A DNA stretch of 64,000 nt, taken from the NCBI GenBank assembly GCA_023391635.1, contig JAEWAQ010000042.1:1-64000 (forward strand), written 5' to 3'. Under the pieces are notes generated by a model. The model did not search any database and had not been told where the DNA came from. It saw nothing but the letters and a program-made list of their open reading frames with translations. Shown piece after piece: positions 1 to 7,251 of this stretch. The stretch is from Bacillota bacterium (GTDB taxonomy: Bacteria > Bacillota > Bacilli > Paenibacillales > Paenibacillaceae). The position numbers were made by a program, and so were the translations under genes. Positions within the stretch are counted from its first letter, which is position 1; the number at the start of each line of letters is the position of its first letter.

Positions 1-285
1 GGCGCGGTGAGCGAGGAGACGGCGGCCGCAATGGCGGAAGGCGTGCGCGAGTCGCTGGATGCCGATTTCGGCGTCGCGGTGACGGGTCTGGCCGGTCCGG
101 CAGGCGCCGAAGGCAAGCCGGTCGGGCTCGTGTACTTGGGGCTGGCCGAACGCGGCCGGCCCGTGCGCACGGAGAACCTGCAGCTATCCGGCGACCGTGA
201 GGGCATCCGCCTGCGCGCCTCCAAGCGAGCGCTGTACATGCTGTGGCTGGCGCTGACAGGGCGATTGGATGAAGGGGTGCGTTAG
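1..285 (+). CDS. cinA: CinA C-terminal (PncC-type) domain, 5' end cut off by the window
   Basis: This is the last ~95 codons of a CinA-family protein; the frame is open from base 1, so the true start lies outside. The visible part is the C-terminal nicotinamide-nucleotide amidase (PncC/CinA-C) domain, which hydrolyses NMN. The diagnostic stretch TGLAGPAGAEGKPVGLVYLG is at about residues 27-46 of the visible part, followed by the usual Arg/Lys-rich C-terminal helix (RLRASKRAL). Position just before recA is the classical Bacillales order, where cinA and recA are linked to competence and DNA damage. Here about 550 bp, including a repeat array and promoters, separate it from recA, so cotranscription is not obvious. 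Confidence is high for the family; whether the N-terminal MoaB-like domain is present cannot be seen. Confidence 0.9.
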   Translation, partial: GAVSEETAAAMAEGVRESLDADFGVAVTGLAGPAGAEGKPVGLVYLGLAERGRPVRTENLQLSGDREGIRLRASKRALYMLWLALTGRLDEGVR

Positions 286-310
286 GAGGAGCGTTGCACT
301 GCCGGGACGG

Positions 311-579
311 ACGCGAATAGGCGCCGACATCGTCTAAAGTGGCGGTAGAATGTAAGGCAGTCGCGAATAAGCGCGGTAGTCGTCTAAAGTGGCGGTAGTT
401 CGTGGAATAGTCGCAAATAGGCGAGGTCGTCGTCTAAAGTGGCAGTAGTCCGTGAGACAGTCGCAAATAGGAGCCGACATCGTCTAAAGTGGCGGAAGAA
501 TGTAAGGCAGTCGCAAACAGGCGCCGACATCGTCTAAAGTGGCAGTAGTCCGTGAGACAGTCGCAAATAGGCGCCGACA
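311..579. repeat. 50-bp direct tandem repeat, about 5.4 copies
   Basis: The core CGTCTAAAGTGGC recurs at 331, 381, 431, 481 and 531, exactly 50 bp apart. The flanking TCGCAAATAGGCGCCGACAT half recurs in the same register from 311 to 579 with a few substitutions. The second half of each unit comes in variants: GGCGGTAGAATGTAAGGCAG-like at 341 and 491, GGCAGTAGTCCGTGAGACAG at 441 and 541, and a third form at 391. The units are contiguous with no unique spacers, so this is not CRISPR. The array occupies about half of the 547-bp gap between cinA and recA (286-832); the rest holds the recA control signals listed separately. No open frame of note covers it. Confidence 0.9.
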
Positions 580-636
580 CCCGCTACTATAAAGAGATTG
601 GATCAAGCGGTTATCGACTTTTTTTAACGAAAAACG

Positions 637-665
637 TTGTCAAAACTGCTCGACTATGGTAGATT
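637..665 (+). promoter_or_regulatory. Upstream sigma-A-type promoter before recA (P1)
   Basis: TTGTCA (637-642), a 17-bp spacer and TAGATT (660-665). Its transcript would run at once into the hairpin at 684-717, so most transcription from it may stop before recA. Inferred from consensus only. Confidence 0.5.
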
Positions 666-683
666 AGTTTTGAAAGTTGCGGA

Positions 684-720
684 AGAACCGTAGCGAAGAA
701 TACTTTGCTGCGGTTCTTTT
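684..720 (+). terminator. Terminator-like hairpin between P1 and recA
   Basis: AGAACCGTAGCGAA (684-697) pairs with TTTGCTGCGGTTCT (704-717) across a short loop, with one GU pair and one mismatch, and a short T run follows. It lies about 12 bp downstream of the expected P1 start site and upstream of the LexA box. It may end leaky transcription from cinA or act as an attenuator. Confidence 0.55.
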
Positions 721-730
721 ATGCCAACGA

Positions 731-748
731 TCAGAACAAATGTTCTGA
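731..748. promoter_or_regulatory. LexA (DinR) SOS box for recA
   Basis: TCAGAACAAATGTTCTGA is an almost perfect 18-bp dyad with the core GAAC-N4-GTTC (734-745), the known Bacillus-type LexA/DinR operator. It sits 6 bp upstream of the -35 of the best recA promoter, so LexA bound here would block it until DNA damage. Confidence 0.85.
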
Positions 749-754
749 AAATGC

Positions 755-783
755 TTGGCAAGCAGCCGAAAAACAGCTATGAT
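755..783 (+). promoter_or_regulatory. Main recA promoter (P2), sigma-A type
   Basis: TTGGCA (755-760), a 17-bp spacer and TATGAT (778-783). It lies just downstream of the SOS box and 50 bp upstream of the recA start. This placement argues against translation starting at the in-frame TTG at 755, which is the -35 element itself. Confidence 0.7.
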
Positions 784-832
784 GTTAGCAAACGGATATG
801 ATGATTCTATTATGAGAGATAAGGATGTGGGT

Positions 833-1888
833 ATGTTGTCAGATCGTCGCGCTGCGTTGGAGATGGCTTTGCGCCAGATCGAGAAGCAATTCGGTAAAGG
901 CTCCGTCATGAAGCTCGGAGAAAATGCGCAGATGCAAGTCGAGACTTGCTCCAGCGGCTCGATCGCGCTCGATATTGCGCTTGGAATCGGCGGGTATCCG
1001 CGAGGAAGAATTATTGAAGTGTACGGACCGGAATCTTCCGGTAAGACGACAGTAGCCCTGCACGCGATTGCCGAAGTGCAGCGGGCAGGGGGCCAGGCGG
1101 CGTTCATCGATGCCGAGCATGCGCTCGATCCGCTGTATGCGAGCAAGCTGGGCGTCAACATCGACGAATTGCTGCTGTCCCAGCCGGACACCGGCGAGCA
1201 GGCGCTCGAGATCGCGGAAGCGCTCGTGCGCAGCGGCGCGGTCGACATCATCGTCGTCGACTCCGTGGCGGCGCTCGTGCCGAAGGCCGAGATCGAAGGC
1301 GATATGGGCGATTCGTTCGTCGGCTTGCAGGCGCGGCTGATGTCGCAGGCGATGCGCAAGCTGTCCGGCGCCATCAGCAAATCGAAGGCGATCGCGATCT
1401 TCATCAACCAATTGCGGGAGAAGGTCGGCGTCATGTTCGGCAATCCGGAGACGACGCCCGGCGGTCGGGCGCTGAAGTTCTACGCCAGCGTGCGTCTGGA
1501 CGTGCGCCGGATCGAATCGCTCAAGCAAGGCAACGATGTCGTAGGCAACAGAACCCGGATCAAGGTCGTCAAGAACAAAGTCGCGCCTCCGTTCAAGCAA
1601 GCGGAAGTCGATATTATGTACGGGGAAGGCATCTCGAAGGAAGGCAGCATTATTGACATCGGGGTTGAACTCGACATCGTGCAGAAGAGCGGCGCGTGGT
1701 TCTCCTTCGATGGGGAGCGGCTCGGGCAAGGACGCGAGAACGCGAAGCAGTTCCTGAAGGACAAGACGGATATCTCGGCCCAGATCGAGAAGCAAATTCG
1801 CGAACAGACGTTGAATACCGCCGCCGTGGCCAAATCCGCCTCATTCTCGGCCGAAGACGACGAAGACGACGCTGATTTCGGCGAATAG
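833..1888 (+). CDS. recA: RecA recombinase
   Basis: RecA forms filaments on single-stranded DNA, drives strand exchange and triggers LexA self-cleavage. About 351 residues, typical for the family. Walker A GPESSGKT is at about residues 65-72; the Walker B stretch (IIVVDSVAALVP), the L1/L2 loop regions and the NQ(L)REKVGVMFGNPETTPGG block are intact, and the C-terminus is acidic. I chose ATG at 833 (AAGGA at 821-825, 7-bp spacing); TTG at 836 would give the family-typical MSDRRAAL start and is a close alternative. Upstream are a LexA box and a promoter; downstream a hairpin (1918-1939) and then recX, the RecA modulator. No sign of truncation or transfer. Confidence 0.98.
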   Translation: MLSDRRAALEMALRQIEKQFGKGSVMKLGENAQMQVETCSSGSIALDIALGIGGYPRGRIIEVYGPESSGKTTVALHAIAEVQRAGGQAAFIDAEHALDPLYASKLGVNIDELLLSQPDTGEQALEIAEALVRSGAVDIIVVDSVAALVPKAEIEGDMGDSFVGLQARLMSQAMRKLSGAISKSKAIAIFINQLREKVGVMFGNPETTPGGRALKFYASVRLDVRRIESLKQGNDVVGNRTRIKVVKNKVAPPFKQAEVDIMYGEGISKEGSIIDIGVELDIVQKSGAWFSFDGERLGQGRENAKQFLKDKTDISAQIEKQIREQTLNTAAVAKSASFSAEDDEDDADFGE

Positions 1889-1917
1889 AAGATAGACGAA
1901 TACGAATGAAGCATCGT

Positions 1918-1950
1918 AGCGGCAGCCGAACCTGCCGCTATTGTGTTTGT
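1918..1950 (+). terminator. Hairpin after recA (weak terminator)
   Basis: AGCGGCAG (1918-1925) and CTGCCGCT (1932-1939) form a perfect 8-bp stem with a 6-nt loop. The T content after it is modest (ATTGTGTTTG), so read-through into recX is likely, giving lower recX than recA expression. Confidence 0.6.
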
Positions 1951-1968
1951 GAATGGAGGTTGGAATGA

Positions 1969-2850
1969 ATGAGCGAGCCTGAAAAGGGGCCGCACATTGA
2001 AGTGACTGCCGTCGAGTCGCATCCGAAACAGCCGGGCATGTATCGGGTCTGGATTCGCGTCCCTGACGGTGTGGAAACGATGCTGCACGGCGAAGACGAG
2101 TCGGAATCGCAGGCGGACTGCAAGAATCGCGGCGCAGATCGGCAGCTCCGGCGCGACGCGGCCGAGAAACGCCGGAAAAGGGAACAGCCGCCGGAAGATT
2201 GGCATGCGGAAGTCGATTCCTGGCTGCAAGAAGCAGTCCATGCCACGAATCGCGGCGAGCCGAATGAATGCGTTGTGACGGTACATGAGGATACGCTGGT
2301 GTCCATGAGGTTGTTGAAGGGCAAGCGATTGTCGACGGAGGAATGGCAGCAGTTGCGCCAAGAAGAAGCACTGGAGGATGCTTATCGCGCAGCGCTTGCC
2401 ATCGTCGAGCGCAAGGCGCGGACGAGCCGAGAGGTTGCCGAAGCGCTGAAGCGCAAAGGCTATACGGCGGAAGCGATCGCCGGATGCTTGCAGCGCATGC
2501 AGTCCCGCCGCCTGCTGGACGATTCCGCCTATGCCCGGCGCTTCGCCGAGCAGCGCACGACCGGACAGCGCAAAGGCAGGCACCTCGTGCGTCAGGAGTT
2601 GGTGCAGCGCGGCATCTCGAAGGAAGAGGCGGACAGGGCGCTCGGCGAGCTTGACGACCGGCTGGAGATCGAAGCGGCCAGCTCGCTGGCGCGCAAGAAG
2701 TGGCCGCAGCTGAAAGGCGATTTAAGGGAACGCCGGATGAAGCTCAAAGCTTTCCTGATGCGCAGAGGGTTCCCGGGCGGCATTGTCAGAGCGGCGCTGG
2801 AACACGTAGAGGCGGGGTCTGAGCCGGATGAGGACGACGGGTTTGCTTGA
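1969..2850 (+). CDS. recX: RecX, modulator of RecA
   Basis: RecX binds RecA filaments and tunes their assembly. Of the 293 residues, the recognisable RecX three-helix repeats occupy about residues 125-270: LRQEEALEDAYRAALAIVERKARTSREVAEALKRKGYT, then RRLLDDSAYARRFAEQR and RRGFPGGIVRAALEHV. The first ~110 residues are charged and poorly conserved, including a run rich in R/E/K (about 55-75); such an N-terminal arm is common in the Gram-positive RecX. ATG at 1969 follows GGAGGT (1955-1960). It lies 80 bp after recA in the same direction. Its end overlaps the -35 of the rny promoter. Confidence 0.9.
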   Translation: MSEPEKGPHIEVTAVESHPKQPGMYRVWIRVPDGVETMLHGEDESESQADCKNRGADRQLRRDAAEKRRKREQPPEDWHAEVDSWLQEAVHATNRGEPNECVVTVHEDTLVSMRLLKGKRLSTEEWQQLRQEEALEDAYRAALAIVERKARTSREVAEALKRKGYTAEAIAGCLQRMQSRRLLDDSAYARRFAEQRTTGQRKGRHLVRQELVQRGISKEEADRALGELDDRLEIEAASSLARKKWPQLKGDLRERRMKLKAFLMRRGFPGGIVRAALEHVEAGSEPDEDDGFA

Positions 2851-2876
2851 CAACTTAATTTCGCTAAAGATACAAT
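2847..2876 (+). promoter_or_regulatory. Promoter for rny, overlapping the recX stop
   Basis: TTGACA (2847-2852), an 18-bp spacer and TACAAT (2871-2876). The -35 contains the recX stop codon. A leader of about 180 nt would precede the rny start; I saw no defined riboswitch in it. Confidence 0.75.
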
Positions 2877-3063
2877 GAATCTGTATTTCATCTTCATGGG
2901 TCCGAACCTGTTTTCCTTCCAAAATCGGATTCGGATCGCGTTTTTTCGACCCTTTTCTAAAGGCTTTGCCTACTGGAACAGTAAACGGTCTGGAAACCGG
3001 AAATCAACAATTGAATAAGTATCCCAAGCGTTTGCCTTGGTGATGCAACGAGGAGGTGAGACC

Positions 3064-4611
3064 ATGCAGCTGGACACATGGATCTGGGTCTTGATCGTTC
3101 TCGTTGTTGGCACGCTTTTCTTTGGGATCGGTTATGTAGTACGCAAATCAATTGCGGAAGCGAAAATTTCCAGCGCCAATGAAGAGGCCGTCCGGATCGT
3201 CGACAGCGCAAAGAAAGACGCGGAAGCGATTCGGAAAGAAACGGTGCTGGAAGCCAAAGACGAGGTGCATAAACTCCGTAACGAAGCGGAACGCGACATT
3301 CGCGAACGCCGCAACGAAATTCAACGCCAGGAACGACGGCTGCTTCAGAAAGAGGAGTCGCTCGATCGCAAGCTGGAAGCGTTGGAACGCAAGGAGGAGC
3401 AAGTCGCCAACAAGGAGAAACGAGTCGAAGAATCCCAAGAACAGATCGAAATCCTGCACAAGCGTCAATTGGCGGAACTCGAACGGATATCCAACCTGTC
3501 CATGGAAGAGGCGAAGCAGCTGATTCTGTCGACAGTTGAACAGGAAGTTCGCGTGGAGACCGCCCAATTGATCAAGGATATCGAGCAAGAAGCGAAACAG
3601 GAAGCCGATAAGAAAGCCCGCGACATCATCTCGCTTGCCATTCAGCGGTGCGCCGCGGATCACGTGGCCGAGACGACGGTATCCGTCGTGTCTCTGCCGA
3701 ACGAAGAGATGAAAGGCCGCATCATCGGCCGCGAAGGCCGCAATATCCGGGCGCTGGAGACGTTGACGGGGATCGACCTGATCATCGACGATACGCCCGA
3801 GGCGGTCATTCTGTCCGGGTTCGATCCCATTCGCCGCGAGATCGCCAGAACGTCACTGGAGAAATTGGTGGCGGACGGACGCATCCATCCTGCCCGCATC
3901 GAGGAAATGGTGGAAAAGTCCCGCAAGGAAGTGGACGAACGGATTCGGGAGTACGGCGAGCAGGCGACCTTCGAGGTCGGCGTGCACGGCCTGCATCCGG
4001 ACTTGATCAAAATCCTGGGCAGATTGAAGTTCCGGACGAGTTACGGTCAGAATGTGCTCAAGCATTCGATGGAAGTCGCTTATTTGACCGGATTGATGGC
4101 AGCCGAACTGGGTGAAGACGTATCGCTTGCCAAACGCGCCGGCTTGCTGCACGATATTGGCAAAGCGCTCGACCACGAAGTGGAAGGTTCGCATGTCGAG
4201 ATCGGCGTGGAGTTGGGCAAGAAATACAAGGAGCACCCGGTCGTCATCAACAGCATTCACTCGCACCACGGCGACGTGGAAGCGACTTCGGTCATCGCGA
4301 TGCTCGTCGGCGCTGCCGACGCCCTCAGCGCAGCCCGTCCGGGCGCGCGCAGGGAAACGCTCGAGACGTACATCAAGCGACTGGAGAAGCTCGAAGCGAT
4401 CACCGAGTCTTTCGACGGCGTAGAGAAATCGTATGCCATCCAGGCGGGCCGAGAAGTACGCGTCATGGTTCAGCCGGAGAAGATCGACGATACCGAGGCG
4501 TTCCGCCTGGCTCGCGACATTACGAAGAAGATCGAAGACGAACTGGATTATCCGGGCCATATCAAAGTGACGGTCATTCGGGAAACCCGCGCCGTCGAGT
4601 ATGCGAAATAA
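3064..4611 (+). CDS. rny: Ribonuclease Y
   Basis: RNase Y is the membrane-tethered endonuclease that starts mRNA decay in Bacillales. The 515 residues show an N-terminal membrane helix (about 5-25), a long Glu/Arg-rich coiled coil (about 30-200), a KH domain with GRIIGREGRNIR at about 218-229, and an HD domain with the catalytic HD in LLHDIGKA at about 361-368. All hallmark parts are present and the length is normal. ATG at 3064 is chosen because AGGAGGTGAG (3050-3059) sits just ahead; the upstream in-frame TTG at 3037 has no ribosome binding site and would put charged residues before the membrane helix. Followed by a strong terminator and then ymdB, as in Bacillus. Confidence 0.97.
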   Translation: MQLDTWIWVLIVLVVGTLFFGIGYVVRKSIAEAKISSANEEAVRIVDSAKKDAEAIRKETVLEAKDEVHKLRNEAERDIRERRNEIQRQERRLLQKEESLDRKLEALERKEEQVANKEKRVEESQEQIEILHKRQLAELERISNLSMEEAKQLILSTVEQEVRVETAQLIKDIEQEAKQEADKKARDIISLAIQRCAADHVAETTVSVVSLPNEEMKGRIIGREGRNIRALETLTGIDLIIDDTPEAVILSGFDPIRREIARTSLEKLVADGRIHPARIEEMVEKSRKEVDERIREYGEQATFEVGVHGLHPDLIKILGRLKFRTSYGQNVLKHSMEVAYLTGLMAAELGEDVSLAKRAGLLHDIGKALDHEVEGSHVEIGVELGKKYKEHPVVINSIHSHHGDVEATSVIAMLVGAADALSAARPGARRETLETYIKRLEKLEAITESFDGVEKSYAIQAGREVRVMVQPEKIDDTEAFRLARDITKKIEDELDYPGHIKVTVIRETRAVEYAK

Positions 4612-4636
4612 ACCCGGCAATACAGGGAAGGCTGAG

Positions 4637-4670
4637 AAGTGGCTGCATACGACGCAGCCACTTTTCTGCT
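4637..4670 (+). terminator. Rho-independent terminator after rny
   Basis: AAGTGGCTGC (4637-4646) pairs perfectly with GCAGCCACTT (4654-4663) across a 7-nt loop, then TTCTGCTT. It lies between rny and ymdB, so ymdB expression depends on read-through or a local promoter. Confidence 0.85.
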
Positions 4671-4705
4671 TGAAGCCACCCGTACCCAAAGGGAGTGTTG
4701 CAATA

Positions 4706-5500
4706 ATGCGAGTCGCATTCATCGGCGATATCGTCGGCAATGTCGGCCGGGATACCGTCAAGCGGCTGCTGCCATGGATCGAAGAGAAATATCGTCCGCA
4801 CGTCATTATCGCCAACGGAGAGAACGCAGCCGGGGGCAGGGGCATCAATGCCGCTATCGCCAGGGAACTATATAATTGGGGCGTTCACGGCATCACGATG
4901 GGCAATCATACGTGGGACAACAAAAATATATTCGAATTTATCGACGACGAGCCGCGCCTGATCCGTCCGGCGAACCTGCCGCCGGATACGCCGGGCAGAG
5001 GGATGATGATCGTCAAGGCGAACGGCAAAGAGCTGGGCATCGTCAACCTGATCGGCCGGACGTTCCTGCCTCCGTCGGATTGTCCTTTCCGCAAAGCGGA
5101 CGAGTGCGTGGCGGAACTCAGGAAGCGCACGAAGAACATCCTTGTCGACTTCCATGCGGAAGCGACGAGCGAGAAGATTGCGATGGGCTGGCATTTGGAC
5201 GGCCGTGTCTCGATGGTGCTGGGTACGCATACGCACGTTCAGACGAACGACAACCGGATCCTGCCTGAAGGAACGGGATACGTGACCGATGCCGGCATGA
5301 CCGGTCCGCGGGACGGCGTACTCGGGATGGGCAGGCAAGAGGTGCTGCACCGGTTCGTGACGGGGATGCCGGCGCGCTTCACCGTGGCCGAAGGCAAGTG
5401 GATGCTGAACGGCGTCTCGATCGAAATCGATGAGGCGAGCGGCCGCGCACAGCAAGTCCAACTGATCCGAATGGACGAGGATTCCTGGATTGCGTCGTAA
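4706..5500 (+). CDS. ymdB: YmdB metallophosphoesterase (cyclic nucleotide phosphodiesterase family)
   Basis: The 264 residues equal the B. subtilis YmdB length. Family motifs are intact: GDIVGNVGR at residues 7-15, NGENAAGGRG, MGNHTWDN, and GTHTHVQT near residue 175, which supply the two-metal site. YmdB hydrolyses 2',3'-cyclic nucleotides and is needed for the switch to biofilm and sporulation programmes in Bacillus. ATG at 4706 follows GGGAGTG; the longer reading from 4601 would run through the rny terminator and is rejected. Followed by spoVS with its own sigma-H-type promoter. Confidence 0.95.
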   Translation: MRVAFIGDIVGNVGRDTVKRLLPWIEEKYRPHVIIANGENAAGGRGINAAIARELYNWGVHGITMGNHTWDNKNIFEFIDDEPRLIRPANLPPDTPGRGMMIVKANGKELGIVNLIGRTFLPPSDCPFRKADECVAELRKRTKNILVDFHAEATSEKIAMGWHLDGRVSMVLGTHTHVQTNDNRILPEGTGYVTDAGMTGPRDGVLGMGRQEVLHRFVTGMPARFTVAEGKWMLNGVSIEIDEASGRAQQVQLIRMDEDSWIAS

Positions 5501-5546
5501 AATTCAAAAAAATTGTGCTTGATTCGTCCGTCAGCCCTATCGGAAA

Positions 5547-5576
5547 GAAGGAATTTTCTCACTGTTCACCGAATAT
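5547..5576 (+). promoter_or_regulatory. Sigma-H promoter for spoVS
   Basis: GAAGGAATT (5547-5555), a 12-bp gap, then ACCGAATAT (5568-5576). This fits the RnAGGAwWW / RnnGAATww sigma-H consensus at every defined position. B. subtilis spoVS is known to be sigma-H dependent, which supports the call. Confidence 0.8.
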
Positions 5577-5669
5577 TATCGGTTAGTGAGCCGTTCCTTT
5601 GAATCCGTTGCAGCCGGGTGCAATCCGATCAACGTGTCCGCCCGGCTGTCCCTAGAGGAGGTACTGGAC

Positions 5670-5930
5670 ATGGACGTTCTGAAAGTCTCCGCAAAATCCA
5701 ATCCAAACTCCGTAGCAGGCGCACTGGCCGGCGTATTGCGCGAACGCGGAAACGCCGAACTGCAAGCGATTGGTGCGGGAGCGCTGAATCAGGCGATCAA
5801 AGCCGTAGCCATCGCGCGAGGGTTTGTGGCGCCAAGCGGGGTGGACCTGATTTGCATCCCGGCTTTTACGGATATCGTCATCGACGGGGAAGACCGAACG
5901 GCGATCAAGCTGATCGTCGAACCTCGGTAA
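5670..5930 (+). CDS. spoVS: Stage V sporulation protein S
   Basis: The 86 residues match SpoVS in length and sequence type (MDVLKVSAKSNPNSVAGALA at the start, Alba-like fold). SpoVS affects septation and coat assembly during sporulation; it is small, cytoplasmic and highly conserved in spore formers. ATG at 5670 follows GAGGAGGT (5655-5662). The sigma-H-type promoter at 5547-5576 leaves a leader of about 85 nt. Strong evidence that the host makes endospores. Confidence 0.97.
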   Translation: MDVLKVSAKSNPNSVAGALAGVLRERGNAELQAIGAGALNQAIKAVAIARGFVAPSGVDLICIPAFTDIVIDGEDRTAIKLIVEPR

Positions 5931-5948
5931 ACGGACAGGAAGGCAGTC

Positions 5949-6026
5949 ATGACACAGGAAGCAACGACAGCAACCTTTCAAGAAAACGGGATTGCGAATT
6001 TTGACCTGTCGGCATTTCCGACGTGA
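5949..6026 (+). CDS. Possible 25-residue peptide after spoVS
   Basis: ATG at 5949 lies 18 bp after the spoVS stop, with AGGAAGG just upstream at usable spacing. It reads MTQEATTATF then QENGIANFDLSAFPT and stops 5 bp before the terminator hairpin. It would be translated from the spoVS transcript. No family is recognised; a chance frame of this size is quite possible. Confidence 0.3.
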   Translation: MTQEATTATFQENGIANFDLSAFPT

Positions 6027-6031
6027 ACGGC

Positions 6032-6053
6032 AACGGCTTGCATAGCCGTTTTC
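6032..6053 (+). terminator. Terminator after spoVS
   Basis: AACGGCT (6032-6038), loop TGCAT, AGCCGTT (6044-6050), then TTCC. A second T-rich stretch follows at 6079-6090. Confidence 0.6.
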
Positions 6054-6127
6054 CGTGGCGCCGCGAACGCCGGTCAGGTTTTTTATTTCATTATTAAAAT
6101 ACGGATAAGATCGGAGGGACCGCCGGA

Positions 6128-7057
6128 ATGGAAGTCGTCGATCTGCATTGCGATGTCGTGTACAAATTAATGGAGCACCCCGAGCTGAGCTTCATCCGGC
6201 CGGATGAGCGATTGGACGTGACGGTGTCCAGACTGCGCGAAGGGAACGTCTCGCTGCAAGTGTTCGCCTTGTTCTTGCCGGAATCGCTGCCGATGCAGCC
6301 GGAATCGCTCTTCCGTGCTGCAGAGCTTTATGAGAGCGGCGTGCTGGCGCACCCGGATTTGCATCCGGTGCATCAGGCGAGCGATATGGAACTTGCCCGC
6401 AAGACGGACAAGATCGGGGCGCTGTTCTCTCTGGAAGGAGCGGATGCGCTGCAAGGCCGCTTCTGGGCGCTCCGATTGTTGCGCCGCCTCGGCATCCGCT
6501 TGCTCGGCCCGACCTGGAACCGCGCCAACTGGGCATGCGACGGCGCGATGGAACCGCGCGGCGGCGGGCTGACGAAGCAAGGCAAACAGTTGATCGCGGA
6601 ATGCGAAACGCTTGGCATTATCCCGGACGTGTCGCATCTGTCGGAACGCGGCTTTTGGGACTTGGCGGATGCGGCGACCCGGCCGTTCTTCGCCTCGCAT
6701 TCGAACACGCATGCGCTCAGGGCGCATGCACGGAACTTGACGGACGATCAAATCAAAGCGATCATTGCGGTAGACGGCATCGTCGGCGTTACGTTCGTTC
6801 CCTGGTTCCTGACGGACCGGGATCAGGCGAGCATCGACGACGTGCTGCGGCATGTCGAACACATTTGCGCATTGGGCGGCGAGCGGCATATTGCCTTCGG
6901 CTCGGATTTCGACGGCATCGACAAGCATGTGCGCGGCCTGGCGCATCCGGGGCAATACCCCCGGTTGGCAGAAACGCTGCTACGTCACTACACGGCTGAT
7001 GAGACGCAGTTATTTCTAAGTGGGAACGCCAGGCGGTTTTTGCAAAAAAATCTCTGA
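6128..7057 (+). CDS. Membrane-dipeptidase-family (M19) peptidase
   Basis: A zinc dipeptidase of the renal dipeptidase family, 309 residues. The HxD motif is at residues 7-9 (LHCD), the bridging Glu in FSLEGADAL near residue 104, His residues in the PDVSHLSERGF and FFASHSNTHAL blocks, and the terminal GSDFDGI block. All metal ligands appear present. These enzymes cleave dipeptides, including D-Ala-containing ones; no signal peptide is seen, so this is cytoplasmic. ATG at 6128 follows GGAGGG (6113-6118). In Paenibacillus-like genomes this gene commonly lies between spoVS and the kor genes. The substrate is unknown. Confidence 0.9.
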   Translation: MEVVDLHCDVVYKLMEHPELSFIRPDERLDVTVSRLREGNVSLQVFALFLPESLPMQPESLFRAAELYESGVLAHPDLHPVHQASDMELARKTDKIGALFSLEGADALQGRFWALRLLRRLGIRLLGPTWNRANWACDGAMEPRGGGLTKQGKQLIAECETLGIIPDVSHLSERGFWDLADAATRPFFASHSNTHALRAHARNLTDDQIKAIIAVDGIVGVTFVPWFLTDRDQASIDDVLRHVEHICALGGERHIAFGSDFDGIDKHVRGLAHPGQYPRLAETLLRHYTADETQLFLSGNARRFLQKNL

Positions 7058-7139
7058 AACCGAATCTTTTATCTGACATCAATCTAAAATCGGCATCGAT
7101 ACCATCGAAAAGAACTATCTTTCGTCCCCTTATAATGAC

Positions 7140-7168
7140 TTGCTTTTTCCATGCGTGAATCTTAGAAT
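7140..7168 (+). promoter_or_regulatory. Promoter for the korAB operon
   Basis: TTGCTT (7140-7145), a 17-bp spacer and TAGAAT (7163-7168), about 85 bp upstream of korA. A second TATAAT at 7130-7135 lacks a clear -35. Confidence 0.5.
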
Positions 7169-7251
7169 TTATATGGCTAATAAAAGCTGTTAATCAGTCA
7201 TCATATTGCGGAAATTTGTCACATGAGAGAATTTCAGAGGAGATGGGCACT

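Noticed and set aside
311..579. CRISPR array
   Set aside because: The 50-bp units are contiguous; there are no unique spacers between conserved repeats and no cas genes.
755..832. N-terminal extension of RecA from TTG 755
   Set aside because: The TTG is the -35 of the recA promoter, no ribosome binding site precedes it, and RecA proteins begin at the later start.
839..1795. Long reverse-strand frame opposite recA
   Set aside because: A shadow of the strongly biased recA codons; no ribosome binding site and no recognisable product.
4601..4705. Upstream start for ymdB
   Set aside because: It would translate through the rny terminator hairpin; ATG 4706 gives the exact family length.
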